Assembly (NCBI RefSeq): GCF_002007115.1
Contig: NZ_MVAD01000001.1
Span: 496,001 to 560,000, forward strand
Reading direction: 5' to 3'
Length of the DNA stretch: 64,000 nt
Source: Massilia sp. KIM
Lineage (GTDB): Bacteria > Pseudomonadota > Gammaproteobacteria > Burkholderiales > Burkholderiaceae_D
Shown here: positions 19,981 through 30,001 of the stretch, one piece after another
How the letters are laid out: each line of letters opens with the position of its first letter
Numbering within the stretch: position 1 is the stretch's first letter
The notes under the pieces: generated by a model
Databases searched by the model: none
What the model was told of the DNA's origin: nothing
What the model saw: the letters and a program-made list of their open reading frames with translations, nothing else
Translations under genes and position numbers: made by a program

Positions 19981-20909
19981 TGAACCTGCAACCCATCCTG
20001 GGCAATTTTGCCCTGATCCTGTTCGTGGCCATGGTGATCACCGGTGTGATCTGGTGCCTCGACGTGTTCTACCTGGCCAAGCAGCGCCGCCGCAGCGCCG
20101 ACGCGGCCCTGGCCGAGTTCGACGCCCGCCACGCCAAGCTGACCGCGAACGGGATCAAGGTGGACGAGGCCGGCAAGCGCGCGGCCCTCGAGCACGCGAT
20201 CCTGCGCCAGCCGACCTGGATCGAGTACTCGGGCAGCTTCTTCCCGGTGATCGCCCTGGTCTTCGTGCTGCGCTCCTTCCTGTGGGAGCCCTTCAAGATC
20301 CCGTCGTCCTCGATGGTGCCGACCCTGCTGGTGGGCGACTTCATCCTGGTGAACAAGTACACCTATGGCATCCGCCTGCCGATCATCAACAGGAAGATCA
20401 TCGAGGTGAACGATCCCCAGCGCGGGGACGTCATGGTATTCAAGTACCCGAAGGACATGAGCCAGGATTACATCAAACGCGTCATCGGTGTGCCGGGTGA
20501 TAAAATCACCTATGAGAACAAGCGCCTGACGGTAAACGGCGTGCCGGTCGCTTACACCCCGCTGGACGACTACCTGGACGACCAGCACCCTGTTTACCAC
20601 AAGCAATTCGTGGAGAAACTCCCGGGCAAGGAGGGCGTGACCGAGCACCGCATCCTGAACACCGAGAACCGTCCGACCTTCGATCTCGGCACCGTGGAGA
20701 ACTTCCCCCAGCGTGAAGCGTGCGACTATTCCTACGAGAAATTTACCTGTATCGTACCGGAAGGCAACTACTTCATGCTGGGCGATAACCGTGACAACAG
20801 CCAGGACAGCCGCTATTGGGGCTTCGTTCCGGACAAGAACATCGTTGGCAAGGCGATCGTCGTGTGGATGAACTTCGGCAATCCGAAACGGATTGGCGGC
20901 ATCCGGTAA
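19980..20909 (+). CDS. lepB: Signal peptidase I
   Basis: 309-residue inner-membrane protease removing signal peptides from exported proteins. Two N-terminal membrane segments occur at about residues 7-30 and 80-97. The catalytic Ser111 is in SSSMVPTLL and the general-base Lys166 in DYIKRVIGVPGD; the conserved box GDNRDNSQDSR is intact. The start overlaps the lepA stop. Confidence 0.97.
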
Positions 20910-20925
20910 CTCACGGGGAGGGGAA

Positions 20926-21330
20926 ATGGGTCGTAACAAGCAATTCGTGGTGGGCGCCGAGCGCGGCGTATCGCTGACCGGGCTGATCGCGGTGCTGGTG
21001 GTCCTGGGCGTGCTGGCCGTGCTGGCCATGAAGCTGGTGCCGGCCTACCTGGAATACAGCGCGGTCAAGGACGCGATCGTGCGCGCCAAGGAAACCGGCG
21101 GTAGCCCGCGCGAAATGCAGGCGGCCTTCGACAGGACGGCCAGCGTGAACGACGTGACGGCCCTGCGCGGACGTGACCTGGTGATCACGCGCGAAGGGGG
21201 CGAGCCGGAAATCAGCTTCGCCTATGAAAAGCGGGTCCCGCTGGCGGGCAACGTCAGCATCGTGATCGACTTCGCCGGCACCACCGACCCCAGCGGCGTG
21301 GTGGCGGCCTCGAGCGGGCAGGACCGGTAA
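20926..21330 (+). CDS. DUF4845 membrane protein
   Basis: 134 residues with one N-terminal membrane helix (about residues 12-35, LTGLIAVLVVLGVLAVLAMK) preceded by a pilin-like RGVSLTG turn, and a short periplasmic domain. DUF4845 proteins are usual between lepB and rnc in Betaproteobacteria; their role is unknown. The start is set by GGGGAGGGG just upstream. It lies 16 bp after lepB. Confidence 0.85.
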   Translation: MGRNKQFVVGAERGVSLTGLIAVLVVLGVLAVLAMKLVPAYLEYSAVKDAIVRAKETGGSPREMQAAFDRTASVNDVTALRGRDLVITREGGEPEISFAYEKRVPLAGNVSIVIDFAGTTDPSGVVAASSGQDR

Positions 21331-21389
21331 GGTCCGGAGCCCGGTAATACAGCAGCACCCGGCGCGGCCGGGCGTGGACGACATCGACA

Positions 21390-22187
21390 ATGAATCTTCA
21401 GTTATTGCAAACGCGCTTGGGGTATACGTTCCGGGAATCCGGGCTGCTTCAGCAAGCCCTGACCCACCGTAGCCACAGCAGTTTGCATAACGAGCGCCTG
21501 GAATTCCTGGGCGACTCGATCCTGAATTGCGTCGTCGCGTCCATCCTCTACGAGCGCTACGCCGGCCTGGACGAGGGCGACCTGTCGCGCCTGCGCGCCA
21601 ACCTGGTCAAGCAGCAGTCGCTGTTCGAGATCGCCCAGAAGCTCGAGCTCTCGCAGTTCCTGCGCCTGGGCGAGGGCGAGCTCAAGTCGGGCGGTTTCCG
21701 CCGCCCCTCGATCCTGGCCGACACCCTGGAGGCGATCCTGGGCGCGATCTTCCTCGACAGCGGCTTCGAGTCGGCGCGCACCGTGATTCGCACCTTCTAC
21801 ATCCCGCTGCTGGAAACCGTCGACCCGGCCACCCTGGGCAAGGACGCCAAGACCCTGCTGCAGGAATTCTTGCAGAGCAAGAAGATTCCGCTGCCCACCT
21901 ATAACGTGGTGGCGACCCACGGCGCCGCCCACAGCCAGGAATTCGAGGTCGAATGCCTGGTGCCCAAGCTGAACATCCAGGTTTTCGGACGCGGCGGCAG
22001 CCGCCGCGCCGGCGAGCAGGCCGCGGCCCGGCTCGCCCTCGAGGTGGCCCAGCAAGCCCTGACCAAGGCGCCCGGCGCCCGCAAATCGAAACCGCGCGCG
22101 GCCCAGCTCAAGCTGGCCGGCATCGCCACCATCCAGGCCGAGGCGCCGGCCGCCGCGCAACCGGAACAACCAGGAACCACCCCATGA
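21390..22187 (+). CDS. rnc: Ribonuclease III
   Basis: 265-residue double-strand-specific RNase used in rRNA processing. The catalytic signature [12 protein letters not shown] is at about residues 33-44, and a double-stranded RNA-binding domain lies at about residues 155-225. A 35-residue basic, Ala/Pro-rich tail extends past the usual end. The stop overlaps the era start (ATGA). Confidence 0.96.
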   Translation: MNLQLLQTRLGYTFRESGLLQQALTHRSHSSLHNERLEFLGDSILNCVVASILYERYAGLDEGDLSRLRANLVKQQSLFEIAQKLELSQFLRLGEGELKSGGFRRPSILADTLEAILGAIFLDSGFESARTVIRTFYIPLLETVDPATLGKDAKTLLQEFLQSKKIPLPTYNVVATHGAAHSQEFEVECLVPKLNIQVFGRGGSRRAGEQAAARLALEVAQQALTKAPGARKSKPRAAQLKLAGIATIQAEAPAAAQPEQPGTTP

Positions 22188-23083
22188 ACGGCAGTACCCA
22201 AGACCACTTCCGCTGCGGCTATATCGCCATCGTCGGCCGCCCCAACGTCGGCAAGTCGACCCTGATGAACGTGCTGATCGGCGCCAAGGTCTCGATCACC
22301 TCGCGCAAGGCCCAGACCACGCGCCACCGCATCACCGGCATCCAGACCCGCGACGACGCCCAGTTCATCTACGTCGACACCCCGGGCTTCCAGACCCGCC
22401 ATGCGAATGCCCTGAACAAGACCCTGAACAAGACGGTCTCGAACACCCTGACTTCCTCGGACGTGATCCTGTTCCTGGTCGAGGCCGGCACTTTCGGCCC
22501 GGCCGACGAGCAGGTGCTCAATCTGCTGCCCAAGAACGTGCCGGTGGTCCTGGTGATCAACAAGTCGGACCGCATGAAGGACAAGGCGGTCCTGATGCCC
22601 TTCGCGCAAAAGGTGGCGGCGCTGCGCGACTTCGCCGCCATCGTGCCGGTCTCGGCCAAGATGCGCTTCCAGGTCGACGCCCTGGAAGAAGAGATCAAGC
22701 GCCACCTGCCGGAAAACCCGCCGATCTTCGGGCCGGACGACATCACCGACCGCAGCGAGAAGTTCCTGGCCGCCGAGATCGTGCGCGAAAAGGTGTTCCG
22801 CCTGCTGGGCGACGAGCTGCCCTATACCAGCACGGTGCTGATCGAGCAGTTCGAGCAGGAAGGCAACTTGCGCCGCATCTTCTCGGCCATCCTGGTCGAG
22901 CGCGACAGCCACAAGGCCATGATCATCGGTAACAAGGGCGCGCGCCTGAAAGAGATCTCGACCCAGTCGCGCCTGGACATGGAAAAGCTCTTCGGCGGCC
23001 CCGTGTACCTGGAGATCTGGGTCAAGGTCAAGTCCGGCTGGGCCGACAACGAAGCGGGCCTGCGCGCCTACGGCTACGAGTAA
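22184..23083 (+). CDS. era: GTPase Era
   Basis: 299-residue GTPase that binds the 3' end of 16S rRNA during 30S assembly. G1 is [10 protein letters not shown]3 DTPGF and G4 NKSD, with a C-terminal KH domain (about residues 210-290) containing [15 protein letters not shown]. The start overlaps the rnc stop, giving translational coupling with RNase III, as in E. coli. Confidence 0.97.
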   Translation: MNGSTQDHFRCGYIAIVGRPNVGKSTLMNVLIGAKVSITSRKAQTTRHRITGIQTRDDAQFIYVDTPGFQTRHANALNKTLNKTVSNTLTSSDVILFLVEAGTFGPADEQVLNLLPKNVPVVLVINKSDRMKDKAVLMPFAQKVAALRDFAAIVPVSAKMRFQVDALEEEIKRHLPENPPIFGPDDITDRSEKFLAAEIVREKVFRLLGDELPYTSTVLIEQFEQEGNLRRIFSAILVERDSHKAMIIGNKGARLKEISTQSRLDMEKLFGGPVYLEIWVKVKSGWADNEAGLRAYGYE

Positions 23084-23107
23084 GCGCAGGGGGACCTCCA
23101 GGCACGC

Positions 23108-23932
23108 ATGCCCAGCCACGACGACCTCGACGATGCGCAGGAACTGATCGCGCCCGCACTTGCCGGCGGCGAGCCGGCCGGCCAGCCGGAGCGGCGCATC
23201 CGTGCGCGCGCGCCCTTGCGCGAGGGCAGGGTGGTGGGCCAGCCGGGCTTCGTGCTGCACAGCTACCCCTACAAGGAAACCAGCCTCATCGTCGACATGT
23301 TCACGCGCGACCACGGCCGCGTGGGCCTGGTGGCCAAGGGCGCCAAGCGCCCGCTGTCCAAGCTGCGCGGCGTGCTCCAGACCTTCCAGCCGCTTTCGGT
23401 GTCCTTCAGCGGCAAGTCCGAGCTGCGCACCCTGATCGACGCCGAATGGGTGGGCGGCATGCTGCCGCTGGAGCGCACCGCGCTGCTGTGCGGCTTCTAC
23501 CTGAACGAGCTGCTGGTCAAGCTGCTGGCCCGCGACGACCGCCATCCGGCCCTGTTCGACCACTATGTCTCGACCCTGAACCAGCTCGCCCACGGCGAAC
23601 CGGCCCAGATCGTCTTGCGGAAATTCGAACGGGCCCTACTTAAGGAGACGGGCGTGGCGGCCGAGCTGGGGCGCTCGACGCGCACCCGCGCCGCGGTCGA
23701 GCCCGCCGCCAGCTACGTGGTCGACCCCGAGCGCGGTCCGCGCGAAGCCCAGCCGGCCGAGGTCTGGCCTGTGGTCTCGGGCAAGACCCTGCTCGACATG
23801 GAGCGCGAAGACTACGCCGACCCCGTGACCCAGGCGCAGAGCAAGCAGCTGATGCGCTTCCTGCTGGCGCACCAACTGGGCGGGCAGCCGCTCAACACGC
23901 GCCAGATTTTGATCGACCTGATGCAGTTATGA
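23108..23932 (+). CDS. recO: DNA repair protein RecO
   Basis: 274-residue recombination mediator that loads RecA with RecR and anneals SSB-coated strands. The N-terminal OB domain begins at about residue 40 ([19 protein letters not shown]), and [11 protein letters not shown] is a family signature. The first 40 residues are an acidic, poorly conserved extension, so the true start could be later, but GTG/ATG alternatives have no better ribosome site. It lies in the era-recO-pdxJ series. Confidence 0.93.
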   Translation: MPSHDDLDDAQELIAPALAGGEPAGQPERRIRARAPLREGRVVGQPGFVLHSYPYKETSLIVDMFTRDHGRVGLVAKGAKRPLSKLRGVLQTFQPLSVSFSGKSELRTLIDAEWVGGMLPLERTALLCGFYLNELLVKLLARDDRHPALFDHYVSTLNQLAHGEPAQIVLRKFERALLKETGVAAELGRSTRTRAAVEPAASYVVDPERGPREAQPAEVWPVVSGKTLLDMEREDYADPVTQAQSKQLMRFLLAHQLGGQPLNTRQILIDLMQL

Positions 23933-23956
23933 TGCATTGATAACCGACCTACAACC

Positions 23957-24727
23957 ATGAGCTTCCTGCACCCCGCCGGCCCGGTGATCGACCTGGGCGT
24001 GAACATCGACCACATCGCCACGGTGCGCAACGCGCGCGGCACCAGCTACCCGGACCCGATCCGCGCGGCCCTGCTGGCCGAGCAGTCCGGCGCCGACCTG
24101 ATCACCCTGCACCTGCGCGAAGACCGCCGCCATATCAAGGACGCCGACGTGCTGGCCCTGCGTCCCCAGCTCGCCACGCGCATGAACCTGGAAGCGGCGG
24201 TGACGCGCGAGATGATCGACTTCGCCTGCCAGGTGAAACCCCAGGACGTCTGCCTGGTGCCGGAGCGGCGCGAGGAAGTCACCACCGAGGGCGGCCTGGA
24301 CGTGATCCGCTACTACAAGGAAGTGGAAAGCGCGGTCAAGCAGCTGCAGGGCGAGGGCATCCGCGTCTCGCTCTTCATCGACGCGGACGAACAGCAGATC
24401 GAAGCCGCGCGCGCGGTGGGCGCGACCGTCATCGAGCTGCACACCGGGCGCTATGCCGAGGCCGAAGGTGCGCAAGCCGCGCACGAGCTGGAGCGCATCA
24501 AGGCCGGCGTGCACGCCGGCGTGACGCGCGGCCTGCGCGTGAACGCGGGTCACGGCCTGCACTACACCAACGTCCAGCCGGTCGCGGCGATCCGCGACAT
24601 CCACGAGCTCAACATCGGCCACGCGATCGTCGCCCACGCCCTGTTCGCGGGCTGGGAGAACGCGGTGCGCGAGATGAAGGCGATCATGGTCGCGGCGCGC
24701 CTGGGCGTGTCCTACCAGGGGGCCTGA
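23957..24727 (+). CDS. pdxJ: Pyridoxine 5'-phosphate synthase
   Basis: 256-residue enzyme joining 1-deoxyxylulose 5-phosphate and 3-amino-2-oxopropyl phosphate to make pyridoxine phosphate. [28 protein letters not shown] and [11 protein letters not shown] are family landmarks. It starts 24 bp after recO and ends one base before acpS. The cofactor it supplies is used by the alanine racemase encoded at 60645. Confidence 0.97.
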   Translation: MSFLHPAGPVIDLGVNIDHIATVRNARGTSYPDPIRAALLAEQSGADLITLHLREDRRHIKDADVLALRPQLATRMNLEAAVTREMIDFACQVKPQDVCLVPERREEVTTEGGLDVIRYYKEVESAVKQLQGEGIRVSLFIDADEQQIEAARAVGATVIELHTGRYAEAEGAQAAHELERIKAGVHAGVTRGLRVNAGHGLHYTNVQPVAAIRDIHELNIGHAIVAHALFAGWENAVREMKAIMVAARLGVSYQGA

Positions 24728-24728
24728 G

Positions 24729-25133
24729 ATGATCTACGGGATCGGCACCGACATCGTCCAGATCTCGCGTGTCGAGCAGGCGCTCGCACGCAGCGGCGAG
24801 CGCTTCGCCGAGAAGATCCTCGGCCCCCAGGAGCTGGAAAAATACCATGCGCGCCGCGCCAAGAACGCGGTGCGCGGACTGCGCTTCCTGGCCACGCGCT
24901 TCTCGGCCAAGGAAGCCTTTTCGAAAGCGATCGGCCTGGGCATGCGCATGCCCATGACCTGGCGCTCCATGCAGATGTTGAACGCGCCGAGCGGCAAGCC
25001 GGTGATCGTCTGCAGCGGCGCACTCGACCAATTCATGCGCGACAACCGCCTGAGCGCCCAGGTCTCGATCAGCGACGAGGCCGACTATGGGGTGGCCTTC
25101 GTCATCGTGACCCAGGCGCCGGCAGAAGAGTAG
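24729..25133 (+). CDS. acpS: Holo-ACP synthase
   Basis: 134-residue enzyme that transfers phosphopantetheine from CoA to Ser37 of Acp[16 protein letters not shown] and [18 protein letters not shown] carry the Mg-binding Asp and Glu. It is tightly packed after pdxJ, and uvrC starts 6 bp downstream. Confidence 0.96.
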   Translation: MIYGIGTDIVQISRVEQALARSGERFAEKILGPQELEKYHARRAKNAVRGLRFLATRFSAKEAFSKAIGLGMRMPMTWRSMQMLNAPSGKPVIVCSGALDQFMRDNRLSAQVSISDEADYGVAFVIVTQAPAEE

Positions 25134-25139
25134 AGCGAA

Positions 25140-27248
25140 GTGACCAAGGAAGTGCAAGCGACCGGGCAGCCGCAGGATGCGGCGCCCAGCAATGAAGCCC
25201 AGGAGGCGCCCGCCGCCTACGTGGCGGCCGGCGGCGCCGCGCTGCCGGCGGCGCCCGCGCCCAAGGCGGCTGGACGCGCTGCGACGGCGCGCGCCAAGCC
25301 CGCCGCCAAGGAGCGCGGCCCTTCGCCGCGCGCCCGTCCCGACGGCTGGCAGGCCAGGAAGGAAGAACTGGCGGCGACCCTGAACAAGGACGCCGAGGAA
25401 CCGGTGCAGCCGAGCGCCCTCGCGCGCGAGCAGGTGCTGGCGACCGTCGCCCGGCTGCCCGACCTGCCGGGCGTGTACCGCTATTTCGACGCCAAGGACG
25501 GCGTGCTCTACGTCGGCAAGGCGCGCAACCTCAAGAAGCGCGTCTCTAGTTATTTCCAGAAGACCTTGTCCAGCCCGCGCATCGCGATGATGGTGTCTCA
25601 GATCGCGCGCCTCGAGACCACGGTGGTCAACAGCGAGGCCGAGGCCCTTATCCTGGAAAACAACCTGATCAAGTCGCTCAAGCCGCGCTACAACATCCTG
25701 TTCCGCGACGACAAGAGCTACCCCTACATCAAGATCTCGAGCGGGGAGGCCCCGCGCCTGGGCTATTACCGTGGCGCGCTGGACAAGAAGAACCAGTACT
25801 TCGGACCTTTCCCGAGCGCCTGGGCGGCCAAGGAATCGATCCAGCTGCTGCAGAAGGTGTTCAAGCTGCGCACCTGCGAGGACAGCGTCTACGCCAACCG
25901 CACCCGGCCCTGCCTGCTGCACCAGATCGGCCGCTGCAGCGGTCCTTGCGTGGACCTGATCGCGCCCGAGGACTACCAGGCCGACGTCGACAACGCCGCG
26001 CGCTTCCTGCGCGGGCGCCAGGGCGAGGTCATGCAGGACCTGGAGCAGAAGATGCAGGGCTTCGCGATGGAGCTCAAGTTCGAGCAGGCGGCGAGCGTGC
26101 GCAACCAGATCCAGGCCTTGTCGAAGGTGCTGCACGCCCAGAGCATGGAGACCGCGGGCGACGCCGACGTCGACGTGATCGCGGTGGTGGTGCAGGGCGG
26201 GCGCGCCTGCGTCAACCTGGCGATGGTGCGCGGCGGGCGCCACCTGGGCGACCGCGCCTACTTCCCGGCCCATGTCGGCGAATCACTGGGCGAGTGCCCG
26301 ATCGAGGTCGAGGTGCTGTGCGCCTTCCTGGCCCAGCACTACGCGGGCCAGTTCATTCCGCACACCCTGATCCTGAACATCGAGTTCGACCAGCCCGAGC
26401 TGATCATGGCGCTGAGCGAGCAGTGCGGCCACCGCATCAACCTGGTGTTCCAGCCCCAGGGCCAGCGCCGCCAGTGGCTGGAGATGGCCTGCAAGGGCGC
26501 CGAGATCGCGCTGGCGCGGCTGCTCTCGGAGCAGGGTTCGCAGCAGGCGCGCACCCAGGCCCTGGCCGACGTGCTGGAACTCGACAGCGAAGACCTGGAA
26601 AGCCTGCGCATCGAGTGCTTCGACATCTCGCACACGGCGGGCGAGGCGACCCAGGCCTCGTGCGTGGTGTTCCACCACCACCAGATGCAGAACGGCGAGT
26701 ACCGGCGCTTCAACATCAACGGCATCACGCCGGGCGACGACTACGCCGCGATGCGCCAGGTGCTCACGCGCCGCTACGAGAAGGTGGCCAATGGCGAGGG
26801 CGTGATGCCCGACATCGTGCTGGTCGACGGCGGCAAGGGCCAGGTCGAGATGGCGCGCCAGGTGTTCGAGGAACTCGGGCTGGACGTCTCGATGATCGTG
26901 GGCGTGGCCAAGGGGGAAGGGCGCCGGGTGGGCCTGGAAACCCTGATCTTCGCCGACGGCCGCCTGCCGAAGGAGCTGGGCAAGGAATCGGCGGCCCTGA
27001 TGCTGGTGGCCATGATCCGCGACGAGGCGCACCGCTTCGCCATCACCGGCATGCGCGCCAAGCGCGCCAAGGCGCGCCAGGCTTCGCGCCTGGAGGAGAT
27101 CGAAGGCATCGGCGCCAAGCGCCGCCAGCGCCTGCTCGCGCGCTTCGGCGGGCTGCGCGGCGTCATCGACGCCAGCGTGGAGGACCTGATGTCGGTCGAA
27201 GGGATCTCGAGCACGCTGGCGGAAGAGATTTACCGGCAGCTGCATTGA
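25140..27248 (+). CDS. uvrC: Excinuclease ABC subunit C
   Basis: 702-residue endonuclease of nucleotide excision repair. The GIY-YIG nuclease domain begins near residue 103 ([24 protein letters not shown]), the UVR motif is near 305-340, the RNase H-like nuclease is in the middle, and helix-hairpin-helix motifs end the chain ([13 protein letters not shown]). The GTG start gives about 95 extra N-terminal residues, rich in Ala and Pro, that E. coli UvrC lacks. The extension has normal codon use, but a later start is possible. Confidence 0.93.
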   Translation: MTKEVQATGQPQDAAPSNEAQEAPAAYVAAGGAALPAAPAPKAAGRAATARAKPAAKERGPSPRARPDGWQARKEELAATLNKDAEEPVQPSALAREQVLATVARLPDLPGVYRYFDAKDGVLYVGKARNLKKRVSSYFQKTLSSPRIAMMVSQIARLETTVVNSEAEALILENNLIKSLKPRYNILFRDDKSYPYIKISSGEAPRLGYYRGALDKKNQYFGPFPSAWAAKESIQLLQKVFKLRTCEDSVYANRTRPCLLHQIGRCSGPCVDLIAPEDYQADVDNAARFLRGRQGEVMQDLEQKMQGFAMELKFEQAASVRNQIQALSKVLHAQSMETAGDADVDVIAVVVQGGRACVNLAMVRGGRHLGDRAYFPAHVGESLGECPIEVEVLCAFLAQHYAGQFIPHTLILNIEFDQPELIMALSEQCGHRINLVFQPQGQRRQWLEMACKGAEIALARLLSEQGSQQARTQALADVLELDSEDLESLRIECFDISHTAGEATQASCVVFHHHQMQNGEYRRFNINGITPGDDYAAMRQVLTRRYEKVANGEGVMPDIVLVDGGKGQVEMARQVFEELGLDVSMIVGVAKGEGRRVGLETLIFADGRLPKELGKESAALMLVAMIRDEAHRFAITGMRAKRAKARQASRLEEIEGIGAKRRQRLLARFGGLRGVIDASVEDLMSVEGISSTLAEEIYRQLH

Positions 27249-27253
27249 GTCGG

Positions 27254-27276
27254 GCTGGGGCGGGAGCCCCGGCTTT
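27254..27276 (+). terminator. Hairpin terminator after uvrC
   Basis: GCTGGGGC and GCCCCGGC form an 8-bp stem (one G-U pair) closed by a GGGA loop and followed by TTTA. The T tract is short, so efficiency is uncertain. Confidence 0.5.
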
Positions 27277-27383
27277 ACATGGACGGCGCTTCAGCACACT
27301 TGAGTTGCCGCCAGGGGGCGAGGTCCGGAACGATGTACTGATCGTGCGTATCAGAAGCGTGTTCATTGACTACAGCCTTAAAA

Positions 27384-27439
27384 CCGTCGTACGCGCCACT
27401 GGCGCCTACGACTTCCGGCGCAGGCCGGAACCCAAGTTT
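27384..27439 (-). repeat. Single dispersed hairpin repeat
   Basis: This is the reverse complement of the right unit of the rseA-degP repeats: an arm pair GTCGTA...TACGAC around GCGCC-act-GGCGC, then a second hairpin TTCCGGC-gcag-GCCGGAA. Against the other copies, one stem base pair is swapped from C-G to G-C on both sides, so pairing is kept. Confidence 0.8.
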
Positions 27440-27553
27440 GCTCGCACACCGCCAACGCCCGCCACCACATACAGACGAGTCACCTAGTCCAATTGGCAAT
27501 ACCAATGTAGACTAGCGGCGCAAGCTATTTTGCGGTCTAGAAGCCGTCACCCT

Positions 27554-28135
27554 ATGCCTTTCAACATCCCGATCCTCCTGACCTGGTTACGCGTAGCGCT
27601 CATTCCCCTGGTTGTCGGTGTCTACTACCTGCCCACCCACTGGCTGCCGCTGGCCGACCGCAACCTGGCCGCGACCCTGGTGTTCATCGTCGCCGCCGTG
27701 ACCGACTGGTTCGACGGCTACCTGGCGCGGCGCTGGAACCAGACCTCGGCCTTTGGCGCCTTCCTCGACCCGGTCGCCGACAAGCTGATGGTGGCGGGGG
27801 CGCTGCTGGTGCTGGTGCAGCTGGACCGCGTCAACGCCGTGATCGCCTTCATCATCATCGGCCGCGAGATCACCATCTCGGCCCTGCGCGAGTGGATGGC
27901 CGAGATCGGCGCGCGCAAGTCGGTCGCGGTCAGCTCGCTCGGCAAGATCAAGACCGCGGCCCAGATGGCGGCCATCCCGATGCTGCTCTTCCATGACCGC
28001 CTGCTGGGCCTGGTCGACACCCACTACTGGGGCGAGTACCTGCTGTGGGTCGCTGGCGTGCTCACCGTCTGGTCGATGTTCTACTATCTGCGCAAGGCCT
28101 GGCCTTTGATCAAAGAGAAGTCCGGCGTGGCGTAA
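27554..28135 (+). CDS. pgsA: CDP-diacylglycerol--glycerol-3-phosphate 3-phosphatidyltransferase
   Basis: 193-residue integral membrane enzyme making phosphatidylglycerol phosphate. The CDP-alcohol phosphotransferase motif (D-G-x2-A-R-x8-G-x3-D-x3-D) is intact in the stretch DWFDGYLARR ... FGAFLDPVADK. Several hydrophobic segments follow. The start MPFNIPILLTWLR matches the family; an ATG 24 bp upstream adds an unlikely basic peptide. Confidence 0.95.
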   Translation: MPFNIPILLTWLRVALIPLVVGVYYLPTHWLPLADRNLAATLVFIVAAVTDWFDGYLARRWNQTSAFGAFLDPVADKLMVAGALLVLVQLDRVNAVIAFIIIGREITISALREWMAEIGARKSVAVSSLGKIKTAAQMAAIPMLLFHDRLLGLVDTHYWGEYLLWVAGVLTVWSMFYYLRKAWPLIKEKSGVA

Positions 28136-28152
28136 TTTGTTCCGAAGCATCC

Positions 28153-28180
28153 TTGACGTACAGAATAGAATCTCTATAAT
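28153..28180 (+). promoter_or_regulatory. Strong sigma-70-type promoter of the tRNA operon
   Basis: TTGACG and a perfect TATAAT are 16 bp apart, followed by a GC-rich discriminator (gcctgcct) typical of stringently controlled stable-RNA promoters. The first tRNA begins 41 bp after the -10. Confidence 0.85.
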
Positions 28181-28221
28181 GCCTGCCTGTTGCGACGACA
28201 TCGTTGCAGACGGATGACGAA

Positions 28222-28297
28222 GCGGGAGTAGCTCAGTTGGTAGAGCGCAACCTTGCCAAGGTTGAGGTCGAGAGTTCGAGACTCTTCTCCCGCTCCA
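28222..28297 (+). tRNA. glyT: tRNA-Gly(GCC), copy 1
   Basis: 76-nt cloverleaf with acceptor GCGGGAG/CTCCCGC, anticodon GCC in CTTGCCAAG, T-arm GAGAGTTCGAGACTC and genome-encoded CCA. First of four identical copies in one operon. The gene symbol is nominal; the amino acid and anticodon are certain. Confidence 0.97.
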
Positions 28298-28361
28298 AGA
28301 TTGCAGAATGGCAGCAGTCTTGAAAATTAGTCAAATGTCTGAGATAATCGTTGTCTTGTAT

Positions 28362-28437
28362 GCGGGAGTAGCTCAGTTGGTAGAGCGCAACCTTGCCAAG
28401 GTTGAGGTCGAGAGTTCGAGACTCTTCTCCCGCTCCA
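28362..28437 (+). tRNA. tRNA-Gly(GCC), copy 2
   Basis: Sequence identical to copy 1, including the encoded CCA. The 64-nt spacer before it is unrelated to the other spacers. Confidence 0.97.
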
Positions 28438-28475
28438 GCGCTTGCTGGTGCGGCATATAAACAGTAAGACTCCAT

Positions 28476-28551
28476 GCGGGAGTAGCTCAGTTGGTAGAGC
28501 GCAACCTTGCCAAGGTTGAGGTCGAGAGTTCGAGACTCTTCTCCCGCTCCA
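28476..28551 (+). tRNA. tRNA-Gly(GCC), copy 3
   Basis: Identical to copies 1 and 2; the preceding spacer is 38 nt. Confidence 0.97.
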
Positions 28552-28580
28552 AAGGTTTTACGAAAGTGTTGTACTCCTAA

Positions 28581-28656
28581 GCGGGAGTAGCTCAGTTGGT
28601 AGAGCGCAACCTTGCCAAGGTTGAGGTCGAGAGTTCGAGACTCTTCTCCCGCTCCA
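28581..28656 (+). tRNA. tRNA-Gly(GCC), copy 4
   Basis: Identical to the other three copies; the preceding spacer is 29 nt. Confidence 0.97.
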
Positions 28657-28734
28657 GAATTCATCGGAAGCTGCGTCTTCCCCTTGTTGATGTAGGCCAT
28701 AACCCGCCAGTCAACAAAGCGTACTCTACACTCT

Positions 28735-28808
28735 GGCGAGGTAGCAAAGCGGTTATGCAGCGGCCTGCAAAGCCGTCTAGACGGGTTCGACTCCCGTCCT
28801 CGCCTCCA
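28735..28808 (+). tRNA. tRNA-Cys(GCA)
   Basis: 74-nt cloverleaf with acceptor GGCGAGG/CCTCGCC, anticodon GCA in CCTGCAAAG, T-arm ACGGGTTCGACTCCCGT and encoded CCA. It lies last in the operon, before the terminator. A Gly-Cys tRNA pairing is common in Betaproteobacteria. Confidence 0.96.
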
Positions 28809-28820
28809 AATTCTGCTAGC

Positions 28821-28849
28821 ACGGGCCCGTTCAGGGCCCGTTTGCTTTT
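28821..28849 (+). terminator. Terminator of the tRNA operon
   Basis: ACGGGCCC and GGGCCCGT form a perfect 8-bp stem with a GTTCA loop, followed by TTGCTTTT, 12 bp after tRNA-Cys. Confidence 0.9.
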
Positions 28850-28966
28850 GGCTTGCGACGCACGGAACATGTGCTGCACCACAGTGCCCCACGCCCGCCT
28901 GCCGCTTCCCCTTTTCGTCTTCCAAAATCTCCCGCCGAGCCGGATAATCGGCCCAAGGGGGATGCT

Positions 28967-29872
28967 ATGGACAAGCTCGACGCAATGCGCGTCTTCTGTG
29001 CGGTAGTGGAGGCCGGTGGCTTCAGCAGGGCCGCCGAACGCCTCGGCATGTCGCCCTCGACGGTGACGATGCAGGTGGCCAGCCTCGAATCGCATTTTCG
29101 CGTGAAACTGCTGAACCGGACCACGCGCAGCATGTCCCTGACCAGCGAGGGCGTCCTGTGTCACCAGCACGCGCTGCGCTTGCTGACCGAGATGTCCGAC
29201 CTGGAGTCGCAATTGCACGAGGCGGCGGATCTGCCCAGTGGGACGCTGCGGGTGGACATGCCGGGCATCGTCTCGCGCCTCTACGTGGCGCCCGCGCTGC
29301 CGCGTTTCCTCGCGCAGTATCCCGACATCACTCTGCGCGCCACCGTCAGCGACCGCCTGCTCGACATGGTGGAAGAGGGCGTGGACGTCATGATCCGCAT
29401 CGGGAACGTGGCGGACTCCGGCCTGGTTGCGCGCCAGTTGATGCAGACCCGCTTCGTTTGCTGCGCCTCGCCCGACTTCGTGCGCCGGCACGGAATGCCG
29501 CGCTCGCCCGAGGACCTGCCGGATTTCGATTGCCTGGGCTTCATGCTGCCCAAGCTGAGGCGCTTGCGGCCCTGGGTGTTCGATGGCGCCGACGAATTCC
29601 ATCCCGGCACACGGGTCAGCTCCGACCACGTCGACTCGCTGCTCGAAATGTGCAAGGCGGGCGGCGGGATAGCCCAGTTCATGTCGCTGTCCGTGGCGGA
29701 AGCGCTGCGCAGCGGCGAGCTGCTGCCCGTGCTCGCGCCCTGGCAGGCAGACGGCCCCGTGGTGCACGCGCTATTCCAGCAACGCCACCAACGCGCGGCG
29801 AAAGTCCGCGCATTCATCGATTTCGTGAGCGCCTTGTTCGCTGCGCCGACCCAAGCGGGCAGTCCGGCCTGA
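28967..29872 (+). CDS. LysR-family transcription regulator
   Basis: 301 residues. A winged-helix DNA-binding domain occupies residues 1-60 (MRVFCAVVEAGGFSRAAERLGMS), and the rest is a periplasmic-binding-like effector domain. AAGGGGGA precedes the ATG; in-frame codons upstream cross the tRNA terminator and are not coding. It is co-oriented with the quinone-oxidoreductase-like gene 129 bp downstream, which it may control. Confidence 0.9.
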   Translation: MDKLDAMRVFCAVVEAGGFSRAAERLGMSPSTVTMQVASLESHFRVKLLNRTTRSMSLTSEGVLCHQHALRLLTEMSDLESQLHEAADLPSGTLRVDMPGIVSRLYVAPALPRFLAQYPDITLRATVSDRLLDMVEEGVDVMIRIGNVADSGLVARQLMQTRFVCCASPDFVRRHGMPRSPEDLPDFDCLGFMLPKLRRLRPWVFDGADEFHPGTRVSSDHVDSLLEMCKAGGGIAQFMSLSVAEALRSGELLPVLAPWQADGPVVHALFQQRHQRAAKVRAFIDFVSALFAAPTQAGSPA

Positions 29873-29942
29873 GCCGGGGACCCATCGGGATCACGCGCCG
29901 CATTCTTTTAAGTTCATAAAAACTGCATCCATTGTTGCCCCG

Positions 29943-29971
29943 TTGTACTGCCTTCTGCCGTTACCTACACT
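29943..29971 (+). promoter_or_regulatory. Probable promoter of the downstream oxidoreductase gene
   Basis: TTGTAC and TACACT are 17 bp apart, 30 bp before the ATG of the next gene. A different TTGTTG lies just upstream at 29933 but has no matching -10. Confidence 0.5.
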
Positions 29972-30001
29972 GATCTCATTCCAACCCCACCGGAGTAGAT
30001 C

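Noticed and set aside
28233..28925. Minus-strand protein with repeated LDLNLGKVALYQLSYSR segments
   Set aside because: The repeats are the translated complement of the four tRNA-Gly genes.
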